A DNA stretch of 64,000 nucleotides from Nematostella vectensis. Taxonomy: Eukaryota; Cnidaria; Anthozoa; Actiniaria; Edwardsiidae. The DNA is taken from contig NC_064034.1 of assembly GCF_932526225.1 (NCBI RefSeq), positions 13,964,887 to 14,028,886 on the forward strand, written 5' to 3'. This document shows positions 31,148 through 45,227 of the stretch, in pieces (positions within the stretch are counted from its first letter, which is position 1; each line of letters opens with the position of its first letter). Under the pieces are notes generated by a model. That model did no database searches and had not been told where the DNA came from. It was given only the letters and a program-made list of their open reading frames with translations. Position numbers and translations under genes: made by a program.

Positions 31148-32207
31148 CGGCCTTCGTCCACACAGATCAGCGAGTCAGCAGAAAACGCTTTCCGACCAAA
31201 AGTTGCCTTGGTCGAAAACACTACTATCGGGTATGTTCATGAACTATCCAAACTCAGTAGAAATCGTGGAAATACCATGGATTATTGTTCGCTTCAACTC
31301 CAAACGGCTAAAAAGAACGTGGACGCACTGCTTTATAGCCCTCACAAATGACCTCTTCTTCACGAAAGTCAAGAGGAAAGATCTCCAGTGAAACTCACCT
31401 ACCACCTCATTCACCTATACACCAGCAAAGGACAAAATTATAGTGAAAGACATGACCGCGATAACCACCCCTCAACAGGATGAATATTCCTTTCAGTATC
31501 AAACCCCAACGGAAGTAGAACCGCCAGTTTATAAAGTATTAGATGTTCTCAATACTTCCAAAGAATGGGATGTCGTCACAGTAAAAGGCAAAATCTTTGC
31601 TTTCAAAGACCAGCGTATGGTTGGAAGTCCTCGTAAAAGACTTAAACTTCTTGAAGCAGTATTGGACGCCGGATCAGGGAGGATTTCAATTGATATTTGG
31701 GAGTCTCACATCGACAATGTCAAAACTTGTAAGTATTTCATATTAATGATAATAATAAGATTTTATTATTAATATTGCGCCATGCTCAAAATTTGAAAAT
31801 GCTCACATGCCCAATATGATAATGAATATGCAAACATAACAATACCACTGTGCTATGTTAACTGACATTTCTTTTTTAATTTTTCTACAGGCCATGTTTA
31901 TACATTGTCTTATGTTCACATCAGAGTCTGGAGTGGAAGAAAAAAAACTAGCCACCAATATGCATACCACTATCCAACTACTAGACGATCAAGCCTTGCG
32001 AGAACTACTTACAGATGATAATGATGTCCTGTAAGAACAAACCCACAAGATAACTGAGGTTACCTCCATCCAGAACATTTCCAAATATTCAGAATGTGTC
32101 CATTGCAACAAAAGCATCATTCAGGCAACAGTCACAGATATAATAATCTGCGAACACTGTGGTTTTATGATGAAGAAAGAGGTCCTGCCAAACGAAAGTC
32201 GTAGCTA
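31148..32207 (+). pseudogene. RPA1-like single-strand DNA-binding protein (Helentron type), two exons
   Basis: Exon 1 (to 31728) encodes an N-terminal OB-fold-like segment (TIGYVHELSKLSRNRGNTMDYCSL). A stop and a frame shift lie near 31350-31390. A second OB fold follows (EWDVVTVKGKIFAFKDQRMV, then LLEAVLDAGSGRISIDIWESHI). An intron at 31729-31890 has strong signals (CTT|GTAAGT, TTTTTCTACAG|G) and joins in frame to HVYTLSYVHIRVWSGRKK. A shift in the poly-A run follows, and then a C-x2-C...C-x2-C zinc ribbon (CVHCNKS, CEHCGFM), as in RPA1 DBD-C. It would coat single-stranded DNA during rolling-circle-like transposition. It is broken in this copy. Confidence 0.7.
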
Positions 32208-32363
32208 AAATAGCCATCGAAATAAATGGAAAAAGAAAATGTTTTTCGGATTCACCAGTCTATACTGAAGAAAATCTATCCAGATGTCCACATGATGGAT
32301 AACATTGCTCTTGCCAGAGAGTTGTTGAACAATCTTAATAATCGTACCATTTTGTACAATCCT
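32208..32363. other. RPA-like gene 3' flank
   Basis: No further conserved codons after the zinc ribbon. Confidence 0.3.
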
Positions 32364-32640
32364 TCAAACAATAATGTTTTGGACATTCAGTAACAGTTAT
32401 CAAGTTTACCACTTATATGTTGGACAATTAGCGTTTCCGTTCTACAAAAATTGTGCAAACTATAATGTTTCGGACATCCATTCAGTAACATGAACAGTTA
32501 TCACGTTTACCATTAATATGCTGAAGAATTAGTGTTTTTGCTGTACAATATTCCAAACTAGACATTTATTCAAAAATGTTTTAAACAGTTATCAAGTTTA
32601 CCAAACAGTATGATGGACAATTAAAGTTTTAGTAATACAG
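32364..32640. repeat. degenerate ~95-125-bp tandem repeat, about 3 units
   Basis: Units share an order of blocks: AATGTTTTGGACATTCA, CAGTTATCAAGTTTACCA, ATGTTGGACAATTA and a TTTTGT.TACAA block. They are seen at about 32364, 32460 and 32570 and have diverged strongly. Confidence 0.55.
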
Positions 32641-33790
32641 TAGCTATAAATTCTGTTTATCAATACAACTATTTTGTTGTATTACAATAAACTTGTGTTC
32701 CTATATCTATGGCTTGTTTATATCTAACTGAAAGTATATTAATGTAGATTAATATTATATATATCTAAATGAAGATTGATATTATATAGTATTGCTTTAA
32801 ATTTCTTTCACCTTTTGGTACTTAGTTTTCTATGATTCAAAATCAATGGCTTGTATTACATTTCTTTTGTGATTCGTTTTGCCCTAGAAAATAAAAATAA
32901 CATTAAACCACGTTTTTAAACGAAAGAACGACTGAGTGTTCATTAGTCTTTTTGAGCGATAACGAAAAAAAAAATGTGATTATTTTGGTGTTGACGAAAA
33001 AAGCCATTTAAGTGTATGTAAATGCCCGATTCTCGAAGTGCGTGTTTGTCGTAAGTACAAAACCAGATTCGTCCAAAAACATCAGCATATCTGGGTCAAA
33101 CATAAGGGTGTTTGCCCAGTAATCAGCCCTCAGTTCTTTGTAGAGCTATCTTTCTAATCCAAAATTTGATAGAATTAATTAAAATAATTTGCAAGTAGAC
33201 CAATGACTAAAATTACAAATACCACGTAGCCAACTAGTATAGCATACCAACTTAGTATAGAATTGAGAATAGAGCAAAGCCAAAGTGGGTTTTTCTAAGA
33301 TCGACGCCAGCACAATAACTCTTCATGTTTCTGAAAATACAAGTTCCCAAATCGTTTTATCGTACGAATTGTGAGTCGATGCTACCAAATTTTGCGACTA
33401 TCGCCACAGTGTCCACTTCGAAATAAAAACCTCGAAATAAAACCACACTTAATCAATAGAAAAGCCAAGAAAAAATCTCATCCAAATAACCCGCTACCTA
33501 AGATCTTGGGACTACAAAACGGGCATTTTATAGCACTGTTTGGAACACAGTTAATTTCTCCCATGGTTCCCTTTCGGGTTACGACACACACATCCGCGAT
33601 AACCAAAGTGCAACCTTTTTTGAAATAGGTGTATAACCAGGAATAAAAAGTATGGAAACATACCAAAGAAAATACAGACAAAAGTGAAATGCATAATAAA
33701 TAATTAATTAATTAACAAGGAAAATCTATTCTTATCCAATGACTGTCTGCCTTTAGCTACCGTTGAACGCAGACAGTCCCACTGCAGCAT
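32641..33790. other. AT-rich, no recognisable gene
   Basis: An 85-codon plus-strand frame (33371-33628) has no recognisable domain. A short block at about 33635-33720 (AACCAGGAATAAAAAGTAT, AATTAATTAACAAGGAAAAT) resembles 36521-36570, so similar sequence flanks copy C on both sides. Confidence 0.35.
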
Positions 33791-33802
33791 AGTTATTTAA
33801 TA

Positions 33803-36477
33803 ATATATAGATTTAGGCAATGCCTAGAGGCGGGGCCAGCATTTTTTATTAGCATTTTTAAAGGTATTTTTAAAATACCTTTTTGTATTGACATTTAGGG
33901 GTAGTTTTAGGGGGATCCACGTGTCTTTAGAGTGTTTTTGTTAATGATATTAAAAATATGTCATTTTTTTACTGCCATGTAATTATAAATTATAAAATGG
34001 ATCAAGCAAGCACTTATTTAATAATATCAAATATGCAGTATGAAAGTTAACAAATACTAAACCTTGGTGTGAAAAAGGCTGCCTATACAAATAAACAAAA
34101 AGTCAAAGGGGAGCGGGAAAAGGAAAAAATGTGACTCTATTTATAAAAATGCGACTCTTTTCTAAAACAATATATAACAATAATGCAATAATAACTTGAA
34201 TGAGCACTTTCCTAGTATTTTTCCATTTTCCTATTACCCTAGGTTTGATATAAAACTGTTTTCTTTACAAATTTATTATTGAAAAAGCACAAGTTATCTT
34301 TATTCAATTTTAGTACCTTGCTCTAATGTAGACTTGTATCAAAGCTACATTCTGACCAGCCTTGCCCTTGCAAAGAAACAAATTATACATGAAACAGCAT
34401 TCCAAAGAGAGAATAACATAGTTATACATTTCAGGTGCCATATGGAAGTTTTGTCTATCACTTACTGGTAATACTTTATCACCAAGGTATTACAGCCATG
34501 CATTACACATTGGTGCAACCACCCTTAACCAAAGTGGCCTGCTGTTTATAGAAACCCTGAATGCCACTCCAAAATTAAATGCAATGGAGAAGAACAAATT
34601 GACTTGGAAAACAAATTTAAAAAAAAACTCTTGATTTTACTGAAAGTATGCTAAATGAATATGTCTATTTTCAAACCTAACCTATTTTAATTGATTTAGG
34701 GTGCAGAGGGGAAACAGCAAATAATATCAATTGCGTACAAAAAATGTCAACAGAGAGAGAGAAAAAGAAGAAATGGGACTATATTATCCTTGATAAAAAA
34801 ATTCACAGTAATGCAACAACACTCTCCCAACATTTCCCCTTTACTCATTATCTTTAGGTTGATAGAAAATTTTTTTTTACAGATTTATCATTGAGGGCAA
34901 GTAGCTTGCTCCAAAAAAAAACCTATTGCACTTATACTGTTGTATAAAAGTAAGAAATCCCCTACTATATTATCTTTAAGACATTTGCCTATTTTCATGG
35001 CTTCTAGCCTTTAGAATCAATTATGGCTCTCAGGTAGTCCTTGGCTGGTTTTACCTAAATTAAAGTGAAAACAATTAAGTATTTTTTTTTCTTTCAAAAC
35101 AATATTTTCATCATGCCATTTATAACCTTACTAATTTCCCGCAATTATTTTAATACAAATTAATAAACACATTAGAAAGTATGCAATATGCAGACAATAT
35201 TAAAGCACAGAAAATATAGGTAATAGGGGTTGCATTTTGTTTTGTTTTGTTTCATATTTTCGATGAGAAAATTCTCTTGTAACTGTAAAGTCAATGTAGT
35301 TATAATAAAGTTGAAAAAGTTGCTGTATCTTCGAAAAGACTAAATACACAGAATATAAAGACAAGAAAGTCTTCTTTAGCAATATGTGACAAGATATTAT
35401 TTGTCAGCCTTTATTAAATATCTCAACGCAGTCAATAAAGTATAGAGAAAACGAAGAATATCAAAGGATGTGTTATGCTCAAATTGTTTGATTAGACCAC
35501 GAATTCTCAAAGCAAACTCTAGAAACACATGTATAAATCCAACAAGCTAAGTGACATTGATACAGTATCTTGACTACTACGTATTTCTCTCGTTAAATTC
35601 TTACTTACCGTAAGGAATATACGCCTGAATTTATAGAACATGTAAGTATTTACGTATTTAACATTTTCATGGCGATTTTCGGTAGAATAAAAACCATTCA
35701 AGTGCAAGTTAAAATTATAAGCCAATTGGAATTCAAGTAGATGGTATTTTAGCCAATCAAAACAAGCATAGATGACTTTGATATGGCATATTGACGTCAA
35801 ACTAAAGATGGTACGGTGTTTTGGTTTGAGCGATTGGTTAAGGAAAAAAACACGAACAAACGAGCATTATAAAAGCACAGCAATAAAAGGAAAAAAACCT
35901 TCCATTTTCCCAATACAAATCATCTTCTAAAACTCACCTTGGCAGTGTTTTTTTTTGTCGCTTTCTCTTTGTCACCTGTGGTTGTTTTCGCTTTTGTTGT
36001 AAACTGTGAAGTTGTCGACTTTCTGCTAGCAACAAACTCGTTGACACAAGTGAATGATTTTTATAGCTGAAAACAGACATCAATCCAAAGGCCCTTTCTT
36101 CTCAGGATCTCCTCCTTACATAGATATAGACGAGAATGAATACAAAATGGTATAGTGTAGAGCCTTTTTTAGTCCTCTTTTTAGCTGCTGCCACGGGCGA
36201 TTTTACTATCGGCTCGTACTTCAGTTCCTCAAAGACTTCAGCCCATTTGAATCTGCATATTTTCTCATTAAATACTTTTTTCAAGCTTTTGAACTAAAAA
36301 CACATTAAAGCGTCAGAACCAAGAGGGGCTTGATAGCTGCGCGGCTGTATTACTGGCTGGCTGGTTTGTGACACCACAGTGTAACCGCGCGATGACCACA
36401 AAACCAAGTCGCATAGCTTACCATATTTCTATACCTATGTAGCTTCGCGCGCGGCCTGCTGCCGCGCTGGCTCCGCT
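33803..36477 (-). mobile_element. Helentron-like repeat, copy C (non-autonomous)
   Basis: The left end has a degenerate hairpin (TTAGGCAATGCCTAG) and a GGCGGGGCCAGC inverted repeat. The right end terminates with GCTGGCTCCGCT (36466-36477). So in element sense (minus) it starts AGCGGAGCCAGC and ends with the subterminal inverted repeat plus stem-loop. No intact gene. It is the cleanest uninterrupted copy and serves as the empty-site reference for insertions in A and E. Confidence 0.65.
36102..36290 (-). pseudogene. conserved coding-like remnant near the Helentron 5' end
   Basis: The frame reads KVFNEKICRFKWAEVFEELKYEPIV. The equivalent place in copies E (about 61110-60980), B (28965-29090) and A (12975-13070) gives closely similar residues (KIVFNEKICGVKWAEIFEE, RRFKWAEVFEELEYEPIVKST, then NPARGSS). 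The amino acids look better conserved than the surrounding DNA, although none has a start or a full frame. The family is unidentified. It may be a captured exon or a relic of an element protein. Confidence 0.4.
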
Positions 36478-37929
36478 TTATATTGCTATGCTGTGCAATG
36501 AGGGCAATATAACCATATATAACCAGGAATTAAAAGTATGAATTAATAATTAATTAATAAACAAGGAAAATATATAGGTTGAGCAACCTGAGGCCAGGCG
36601 CAAAATGGCGAATGCCAAGCCCGTGGATAAATGTTGGTTCATCTTCAAGGATTACAAGTAACACGATTAAAAACGGTAAAAACGTTAGAAACACAACAAG
36701 GGAAACTCGAAGAAAGACTACTTCACATGTCAGTTACATTCTCAAAATGGTTTCCAGAAAAATTCCAGAACTTTTATAAGAATTTTGAGCAGAATTCACA
36801 CGTTTTAACGTCTCCGTTTGATATTTATGCTTCACTGCAACATTTATTATCGTACCCGTCGTTGCCAAAAGATATAGTCACGGCCCAGAGTCTATTTATA
36901 CTCATTGACCCTAAGAACAGAAAGTGAAAGAGCACTGCCGTGGAGGACCATTGCGAGAAAGTTTCAGTTACTAATTCACTAGTTAAGCAAATAGCAAACG
37001 TTGCAATAAAGCACATCAATACATTGTTGGAGTTTAACGCCAATATGAAAAGACTATGTCATCAACTGCAATTGAAAAAGATATAGAATTGCAAACCAGA
37101 GCAACCGAAACGAGAATTTTAGCTTTTTGCAGATACGCTCACGAATGATAAATATGATTCCTGTGGGGTGAAAAACGACGACAAAGCCGTGAATACGCTG
37201 GCTAAGAATACTGTGTTCTTGAAAGACAACACGATTGTAGGCGATGGCACAACAGCACAGGTGACAACAATGCTCATTGGAATTGCCGAGGCAGAGCAAC
37301 CTGAGGCCAGGCGCAAAATGTCAAATGCCAAGCCCGTGGATGAATGGCGGTTTATCTTCAAGGATTACAAGGAACACGGTTACGCTACGTTATACACTGA
37401 AGACTCTCCAGGTCTGTGGATTTTTAATTATTGACTAAAAGGTTTCGACAATCCTCCACGGGAGGTATTTCTGGAACGAAGGAGACAGGCACATGCAGAA
37501 GAAATTCTGCGTTTGCAACGAGCGGTACCATCTTGCCAGCTTGCGCTATTATCTAAGCCTTATCAAAACCTACAAAAAGAACACTAAATTTCTGTACATG
37601 ATTCAATCACAAATTTCCCATAGGGACATTAATGCTGTCAAATATGCAGACGAAGATTTAGTTGATTTTTTTTAAACCATGGAAAATGAGAATCAGCTGA
37701 ATAACACGATTGTTTTTTTTTTGTATTTGGTGATCATGGGTCACGGTTTGGCGAGTTGAGGAAAACCTTACAAGGGAAACTCTAAGAAAGACTACCTCAC
37801 ATGTCAGTCACATTCTCAAAATGGTTCCCGGAAAAATTCCAAGAAAATGTATAAGAATTTTGCGACGAATTGACACGTTTTAACTTCTCCGTTTGATATT
37901 TATGCTTCACCAATGGTGTTCTTAATTCT
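36478..37929. other. rearranged ORF fragments with duplicated blocks
   Basis: Block a (36576-36658; EARRKM..NAKPVD, IFKDYK) recurs at 37292-37374. Block b (about 36690-36840; HMSVTFSKWFPEKFQ-like) recurs, decayed, at about 37757-37913. Fragments at 37168-37434 (DGTTAQVTTMLIGIAEAEQ...TLYTEDSPGLWIFNY) and 37441-37560 (GFDNPPREVFLERRRQAHAEEIL) look like real protein coding but match nothing I can name. They could be N-terminal exons of the P-like transposase gene that follows, or an unrelated gene into which it jumped. Confidence 0.4.
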
Positions 37930-38982
37930 ATTCCTGAAAAACTGGTTCCATCATCCTTGAAGTTTCTCCTTAAAATGGTCGCTGATTCAAATATCTGTAG
38001 TGGGAACCCTGACAGATTTGAAGGTATCTCGAAACGTGGCGGCCAACGCTTTGTTGCTGAGGGGACATCCTATTTCGAAGAGCAAGGCTACAATGTTACT
38101 GATATGAAATCAGGAGCTACGTACAATAGAACTATACGTACAAAGAAGTGCCTTTCCTTAGTTCCCCCTGGTTGCTCAAAGTGTGAAGGATGTAAAAGAG
38201 CAAGAAACATTTTACGGGCTAAAGAGTCAAGGCAAAACATGACAGGGCAGGAGCAGAAACTAGCCCAGAGTGGGCCATGACTCGCGGACCCAGTATAAAC
38301 ACTTGGGCCCAGACGAACTAATGGTACTATGGTTGATGAAAATCGTCACACTGAGCTGAAAAAAACTCTCATAGTTGGAAGACTGCCTCACTTTGAAGAA
38401 GGAACTTTTAAGTCCCTTTTCTGGGAACAACAACAAAAAAATGGCGTTTCTGCAGGATGCGAGAGGGAAGCGATGGCACCCTCTGATGATCAAGTGATGC
38501 AATTCCCTACGACAGATATCCCCATCCGCTTACTCATTATTTAAATCGAGTGGGATGGTTGAGCTATCGAGTGAATGCACACTATATGACTTTAGCCATT
38601 GGACTGATGCAGAGACTGGAATTAGTATCAGCATATTGGAAAAGCTACTTGATGAATTGGGAGAGATGAAAGACTGGGAAGTAAATGTTGGCATTATAAT
38701 AGATGAAATTAAAATTAAAAGCGACCTTGTGTACTCAAAGTCCACTGGCCAGATTGTGGGGTTTGCCAACATGGGAACACTCAACAACTCCATGGAACAT
38801 TTTGACAAACAGTGCAAAGATGAAAGTTTAGACGAGCCTCAGTTAGCTACCCATGTGCTGGTATTGATGGTTAGAGGGCTGTTTGCAAGCCTGAAGTTTC
38901 ATTTTGCATACTATAGTTCAGTAGGGTTAACAAGTGCCCAACTTAACCCTTTTGTATGGGAAGAAGTGATGATTTTGGAGTC
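37930..38982 (+). pseudogene. P-element-like transposase, N-terminal and catalytic part
   Basis: A Cys-rich block (PPGCSKCEGCKRARNILRAK, about 38170-38235) is followed, after breaks, by WHPLMIKWCNSL and SPSAYSLFKSSGMVELSS. These match the helical block before the catalytic domain in P/THAP9-like transposases. The RNase-H-like core starts VNVGIIIDEIKIKSDLVYSKSTGQIVGF (about 38685-38765), with the first catalytic Asp. LATHVLVLMVRGLFASLKFHFAYY and LNPFVWEEVMILES follow, where the LINE interrupts. Stops near 38278 and a shift near 38440 show that it is dead. The transposase would cut and paste its own element. Confidence 0.75.
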
Positions 38983-41305
<2,323 letters not shown>

Positions 41306-43031
41306 GGCTGAAGGTGCGCTCTGTCACTGCGGATGGGGCCACTCCAAATTGAAAGCTGTTCAAGCTGCATAGGGCTCCAAATCTTCCAGATGGCGAGGTT
41401 GTTTACAAGACACCAAACATATACTCCCAGGAGTCACGTGACCTCTACTTCATCTGTGACCCTCCACATTTGATAAAGACAACTCGGAATTGCTGGGAGA
41501 AGTCACATAATAGACAGAGCAAGAGAAAAATGAAGGTAAATTTTAATTTAACATAATTACTGTAGCAATTTTGTTTTGTTTTACTGACATGTTTTTTATG
41601 TCTAGAACGATTGGATGGATATCAACTGGCAACACCTAGTAACACTCTACGAACGGGATGTTTGCATCAACCGTAATGCCCCAGGACTGAGGCTGATTCC
41701 TAAGTTGACGCATGAGCATGTGTATCTCAACAGCTTTTTACGTATGAGGGTCAACCTAGCTGCTCAGGTAATTTTTCAGGAACCTTTTTTTGGACAAAAT
41801 TAAATTCAGAAAATGTGTTTATTTTTAGGTTTTGTCATCTTCTCTTGTCAATGCCTTTAAGTTCATTGGGAGAAGAACACCAAAGCTACTGGGAAATTTG
41901 TCTCAATGATGGACACCTTCGACTGTTTAAATGTAAAGAATGCAGTTGAAGGTGTCAGGTCAAGAAAGCTGTTCAAGTTGCCATACGAAAAAGATAAACA
42001 AATAAAATAAAAGGTAAACCTTTATAAAAATCGTAATGATGTTTCAAACACAGAGTACAAATAAACTCACGCTTAGCTAGTCTCAATGATTTTTAAATGT
42101 TCCCTGAATCTACAGTGAGGTTTTTATAGGAATGCGATAAAATACCATATTCAACCCCAACACGAACTTAAATCTCATATGCCCTATTTTTATGTACCTT
42201 GCACAAATTAGCAATCTGAAACTTTTGTAAAAGATCCCAGCATCAGAAACCAGCCTGTAAATTCGGATATATGGTTCCTATCTGTTTAATAACATATTGA
42301 TGTGATTTTCATTGTAGTCGTTGACAGATACCTTTCTTCACAGTTGGGAGCAGTCTGTTACAAGAAATTATGGACACCTACTCAAGGAGCAAACCAACAG
42401 AATGTGCCTTAGTCGTGAAACCTTGGAAGGTCTCAGAATAACTCGTAAGAAGTGTAGACATTCTGTGAAATTCAATCAGTTTATGGTGTTCTTCTTGATA
42501 ATAATTTATACAATGATTGAGATGACGCAGCATAAGGTCATTTTTGGGGAATTTCTGCATCATCAGTAAACAACCCTCTCAAACAAAAAACACCTTGGTG
42601 GCTCAGAACTCAATAAGACACGCAAATAATATTTTATTTTTTAAGTAAAATCACCACAGGCTTCCATGTTAGATGAGCTAGGGAGCATGTTTGGGAGTTG
42701 ATATCGGACTTAGATATTCCTTGTTTGTTTTAATTAAAGCATTTGTGGAGCTTGGGAAGATCCTTCTTCAAGAACCAGGAGTTAAATTCCTACTCAGTGA
42801 AAAGTTCTGCCAGGACCCACTAGAAGAATATTTTGCAAAGCAAAGGAGGTGTGGTGGTGCGAGCGACAATCCAACATATGCTCAGTTCAGAACTACCTAG
42901 CCTTGCATGTTACAAATTCTGCTGCTATGGCTTCTGCCAAAGGAAACTGCAGAGGAAACAGAGGAAGGAAGAGACTACAGCCTTCAGACAGCAACCCTTT
43001 GCCAAGGAGGCGTCGACTCCCCTTTGAGTAG
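41306..43031 (+). pseudogene. P-element-like transposase, C-terminal exons
   Basis: The first piece has VTADGATPN, a TGA, then LFKLHRAPNLPDGEVVYKT and YFICDPPHLIKTTRNCWEKS, the D-PH-LIK-RN block of P/THAP9-like transposases. Introns at about 41535-41605 (AAG|GTAAAT, ATGTCTAG) and 41768-41829 (CAG|GTAATT, TTTTTAG) are plausible. Then come MDTFDCLNVKNAVEG, LTDTFLHSWEQSV / LSRETLEGLRIT (42320-42450), and FCQDPLEEYFAKQR with GGASDNPTYAQF (42805-42890). The end is a basic tail stopping at about 43030. A TGA, frame shifts and the LINE inactivate it. The order and motifs match the family over its whole length, so the identification is firm. Confidence 0.75.
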
Positions 43032-43430
43032 TCAATGAGCACAAAGTGTTTTCTTAGATCTGATTTTTAATCATTTTTAAATTCTGACATACTTTCAACT
43101 GTCATCTGGAATTCATTTGCCATATCACTTACAACAATAACTGAAAAAAGAGAATAAATAATCATTTCCCAAAAAATTGTCTCATTACATTATTGTATTA
43201 ACTTCCTTAAATTCATAATTCAACGAGAGCCCTGTCACATGGAATTTTATGGCAGAAGGACCTTACAGGTAGCTAAGTGTATTAATATAAACTACTCACA
43301 TACTTTGTTGTGGACCAATTTGATTTGCTATTAACACTGGCTATCTGTTCAAGCAGGAAGAAGCAAAACGAAGAAACCTTAATCTCAATTTGAGTTGGGA
43401 TGTACTAAAAAAAATCAAACTACTTGTACA
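43032..43430. other. no recognisable gene
   Basis: AT-rich flank between the transposase pseudogene and the unidentified minus-strand ORF. No terminal inverted repeat of the P-like element was found by eye. Confidence 0.35.
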
Positions 43431-43615
43431 CTATTTTTTGACTGGTCTGCCTATTGATATGCTGTGCCAGTCCTTTGTGCAGGCTTTTCTCACCAATGTC
43501 CTTACAAATGACTTGGCACGTAATTCTGTGTATTGTCCGAGAAACATCTTGAACACTTTAAAACTGATCTTTTCACTATTAATGTCGCATGTTATCCTGT
43601 CACATGCTATCACAA
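43431..43615 (-). pseudogene. C-terminal part of an unidentified ORF split by gypsy 2
   Basis: Read on the minus strand this gives VIACDRITCDINSEKISFKVFK, then MFLGQYTELRAKSFVRTLVRKACTKDW, and stops at TAG. It continues in frame from the part at 49365-49918 once the gypsy element and one 4-bp target copy are ignored. The family is not recognised. Confidence 0.55.
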
Positions 43616-43828
43616 TGTAGTGATGTGTGCGTGATGTAGCGGAACAGATTAAGAGATTAAGTTGATGATTGTATGACAGTTAGGTCGCTAGTAATACGAT
43701 GCTGGGTGTATCAGATTCAGACTAAAACCCGATGTCGAGAGCGAGTGAATTATATTGTTAAACGTCCCAACTTCATTGTAATTCTTTGTCTCTGGGCCAC
43801 CAAACCCTATCCTGACCGAGCTATTACA
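43616..43828 (+). repeat. 5' LTR of gypsy 2
   Basis: 213 bp, TG...CA ends. Followed two bases later by TTGGCACCC, a possible primer-binding site. Confidence 0.9.
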
Positions 43829-43848
43829 TATTGGCACCCTCCGATGGG

Positions 43849-45180
43849 ATGTTCGAGCAGTTAGACATGGATCTTTCGATAGAGGAGAAGTTGTATATGG
43901 AACAAAAGCGGGTTACTGAACTCGTAGCGGAGTTGAAAACACAAGGAGCTCCCTCGGAGGAATTTCGTATTCCTGTGGCAAAACTAGTCGAAGAGTATGA
44001 GAAGAAATTCGGATCGCCGCTGAAGTTTTTTAAGGAGGAATTTGTGAAGCTGGAGTCTTTTTCACGACATTGCTGTGGACTACAAGTCGAAGGAGAGGAA
44101 GTCCGTTTAGTGCATGGGACGACTAATAACGCGAGCGTGAAACAACAACATCAACAACAACAAATCCTATCGCTTCCTCAATTCTCGCCCTTTTAAGGGT
44201 TTAGCACGAATAAGGAGAAAGGCGTTTCATACAGAGTGTGGAGATTCGAAGTCGAGAGCACGGTTCGAGGCGGCCTTTATGCGACTGAGGTGATTTCCGA
44301 ACAAATCCGCCGTTCACTACAGGGGGAAGCGAAAACCAAACTCGTGGGATTAGGGGTCGACGCATAGTGTGAAGCGCTGTTGGAAACCCTCGATCAATTC
44401 TACAGCGACGCGCTGACTGCCACAGGGGACGAGCTTTTAGCGGAAGCTTATACTTTTAAGCAGAAAGAAGGGGAAGAAGTAGCGTGTTTTGCCTCGCGCC
44501 TCGACAACCACGTGAGGCTTGCTTACGTAAGAAATACAGAACTCTTGCCGGACGAAAGCGCCGTTGAGAGGCAACTGCGTATGCTGTTCTGGGCAGGCTT
44601 GCATCCTGAAATCAAAGACAAAGCAAGACACCGTAAAGACGCGTGCAAAAGCTTTTTTGAGCTTATCACTGCAGCTCGATACGGGGAAAAAAAGCTTTCC
44701 TCGACCCAGTCCCCAAAACGCGTGGCCCGATCCAATGTTACCGTCAAGGCTGAACCACAGGAAGCCCGGGAAAGCACAAAGAAAGAAAAACCAGAATGGA
44801 TAGCAGAAACCTGCGCAGCTTTCTCGAGAGAAGTTAGAGAAGTCCTTAAGGAAATCCTGGAGCGGGGGCCTGGGGCCGATGAGAGTGCTCCGCTGGATTC
44901 TGACGTGGGACGAGCCCCTATCGCGAGAGGGCGGCGGGCTCAAGAGCCTAGTGGCGACCGCCCGACCTGCTACAACTGTGGAGAATGGGGTCACGTGGCC
45001 ATTGGCTGCAGAAACCCCCCGCAGTTCCGTAACCAGGGAAACAGACCACCTCAGCAGTTCGGTAACCAGGGCAACGGACAGAGGCCTCTGCCATGGGGCA
45101 ATCAGAGGTCTGTTAGGACAGCCCACCCCACCCCCCCCCCCCTGTTGGAATTAGTGCCCGAGAATTACCAAGCGACCTAG
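43849..45180 (+). pseudogene. gag of gypsy 2
   Basis: From MFEQLDMDLSIEEKLYMEQKR the frame runs to TAA at about 44196 and resumes (VSYRVWRFEVESTVRGG). It meets TAG at 44366-44368 and resumes again (LETLDQFYSDALTATGDE). The capsid-like region includes ELLAEAYTFKQKEGEEVACFASRLDNHV and LRMLFWAGLHPEIKDK, resembling the Ty3/gypsy-PNMA capsid fold. A zinc knuckle CYNCGEWGHVAIGC (about 44968-45010) is followed by an Asn/Gln/Gly/Arg-rich tail (FRNQGNRPPQQFGNQGN). Two stop codons are the only interruptions. This protein would package element RNA. Confidence 0.8.
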
Positions 45181-45227
45181 TCGGCGAAGCAAATGAGTGT
45201 GTAGCCTTTGCAGATGGCAATGCTGGC

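Larger units (their letters stand above)
28770..33790 (+). mobile_element. Helentron-like repeat, copy B, carrying RPA-like and PC-esterase-like genes
   Basis: Starts exactly where copy A ends (CTATATAT|TAGCGGAGCCAGC), a head-to-tail arrangement usual for Helitron-group elements. The 5' ~600 bp (28770-29400) match the 5' ends of C and E, including the GCGCGC-rich start. The interior then departs from the short copies and holds two pseudogenes. RPA-like single-strand-binding proteins are a recognised cargo of animal Helentrons. No Rep/helicase frame was found, and no hairpin end was found before copy C, so the right boundary is approximate. Confidence 0.5.

Noticed and set aside
33371-33628. 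85-codon basic plus-strand frame
   Set aside because: No domain, not conserved in neighbouring repeats, and composition like the surrounding AT-rich DNA.
44437-45126. 229-codon minus-strand frame opposite gag of gypsy 2
   Set aside because: No recognisable domain, and the plus strand has the capsid and zinc-knuckle signatures.
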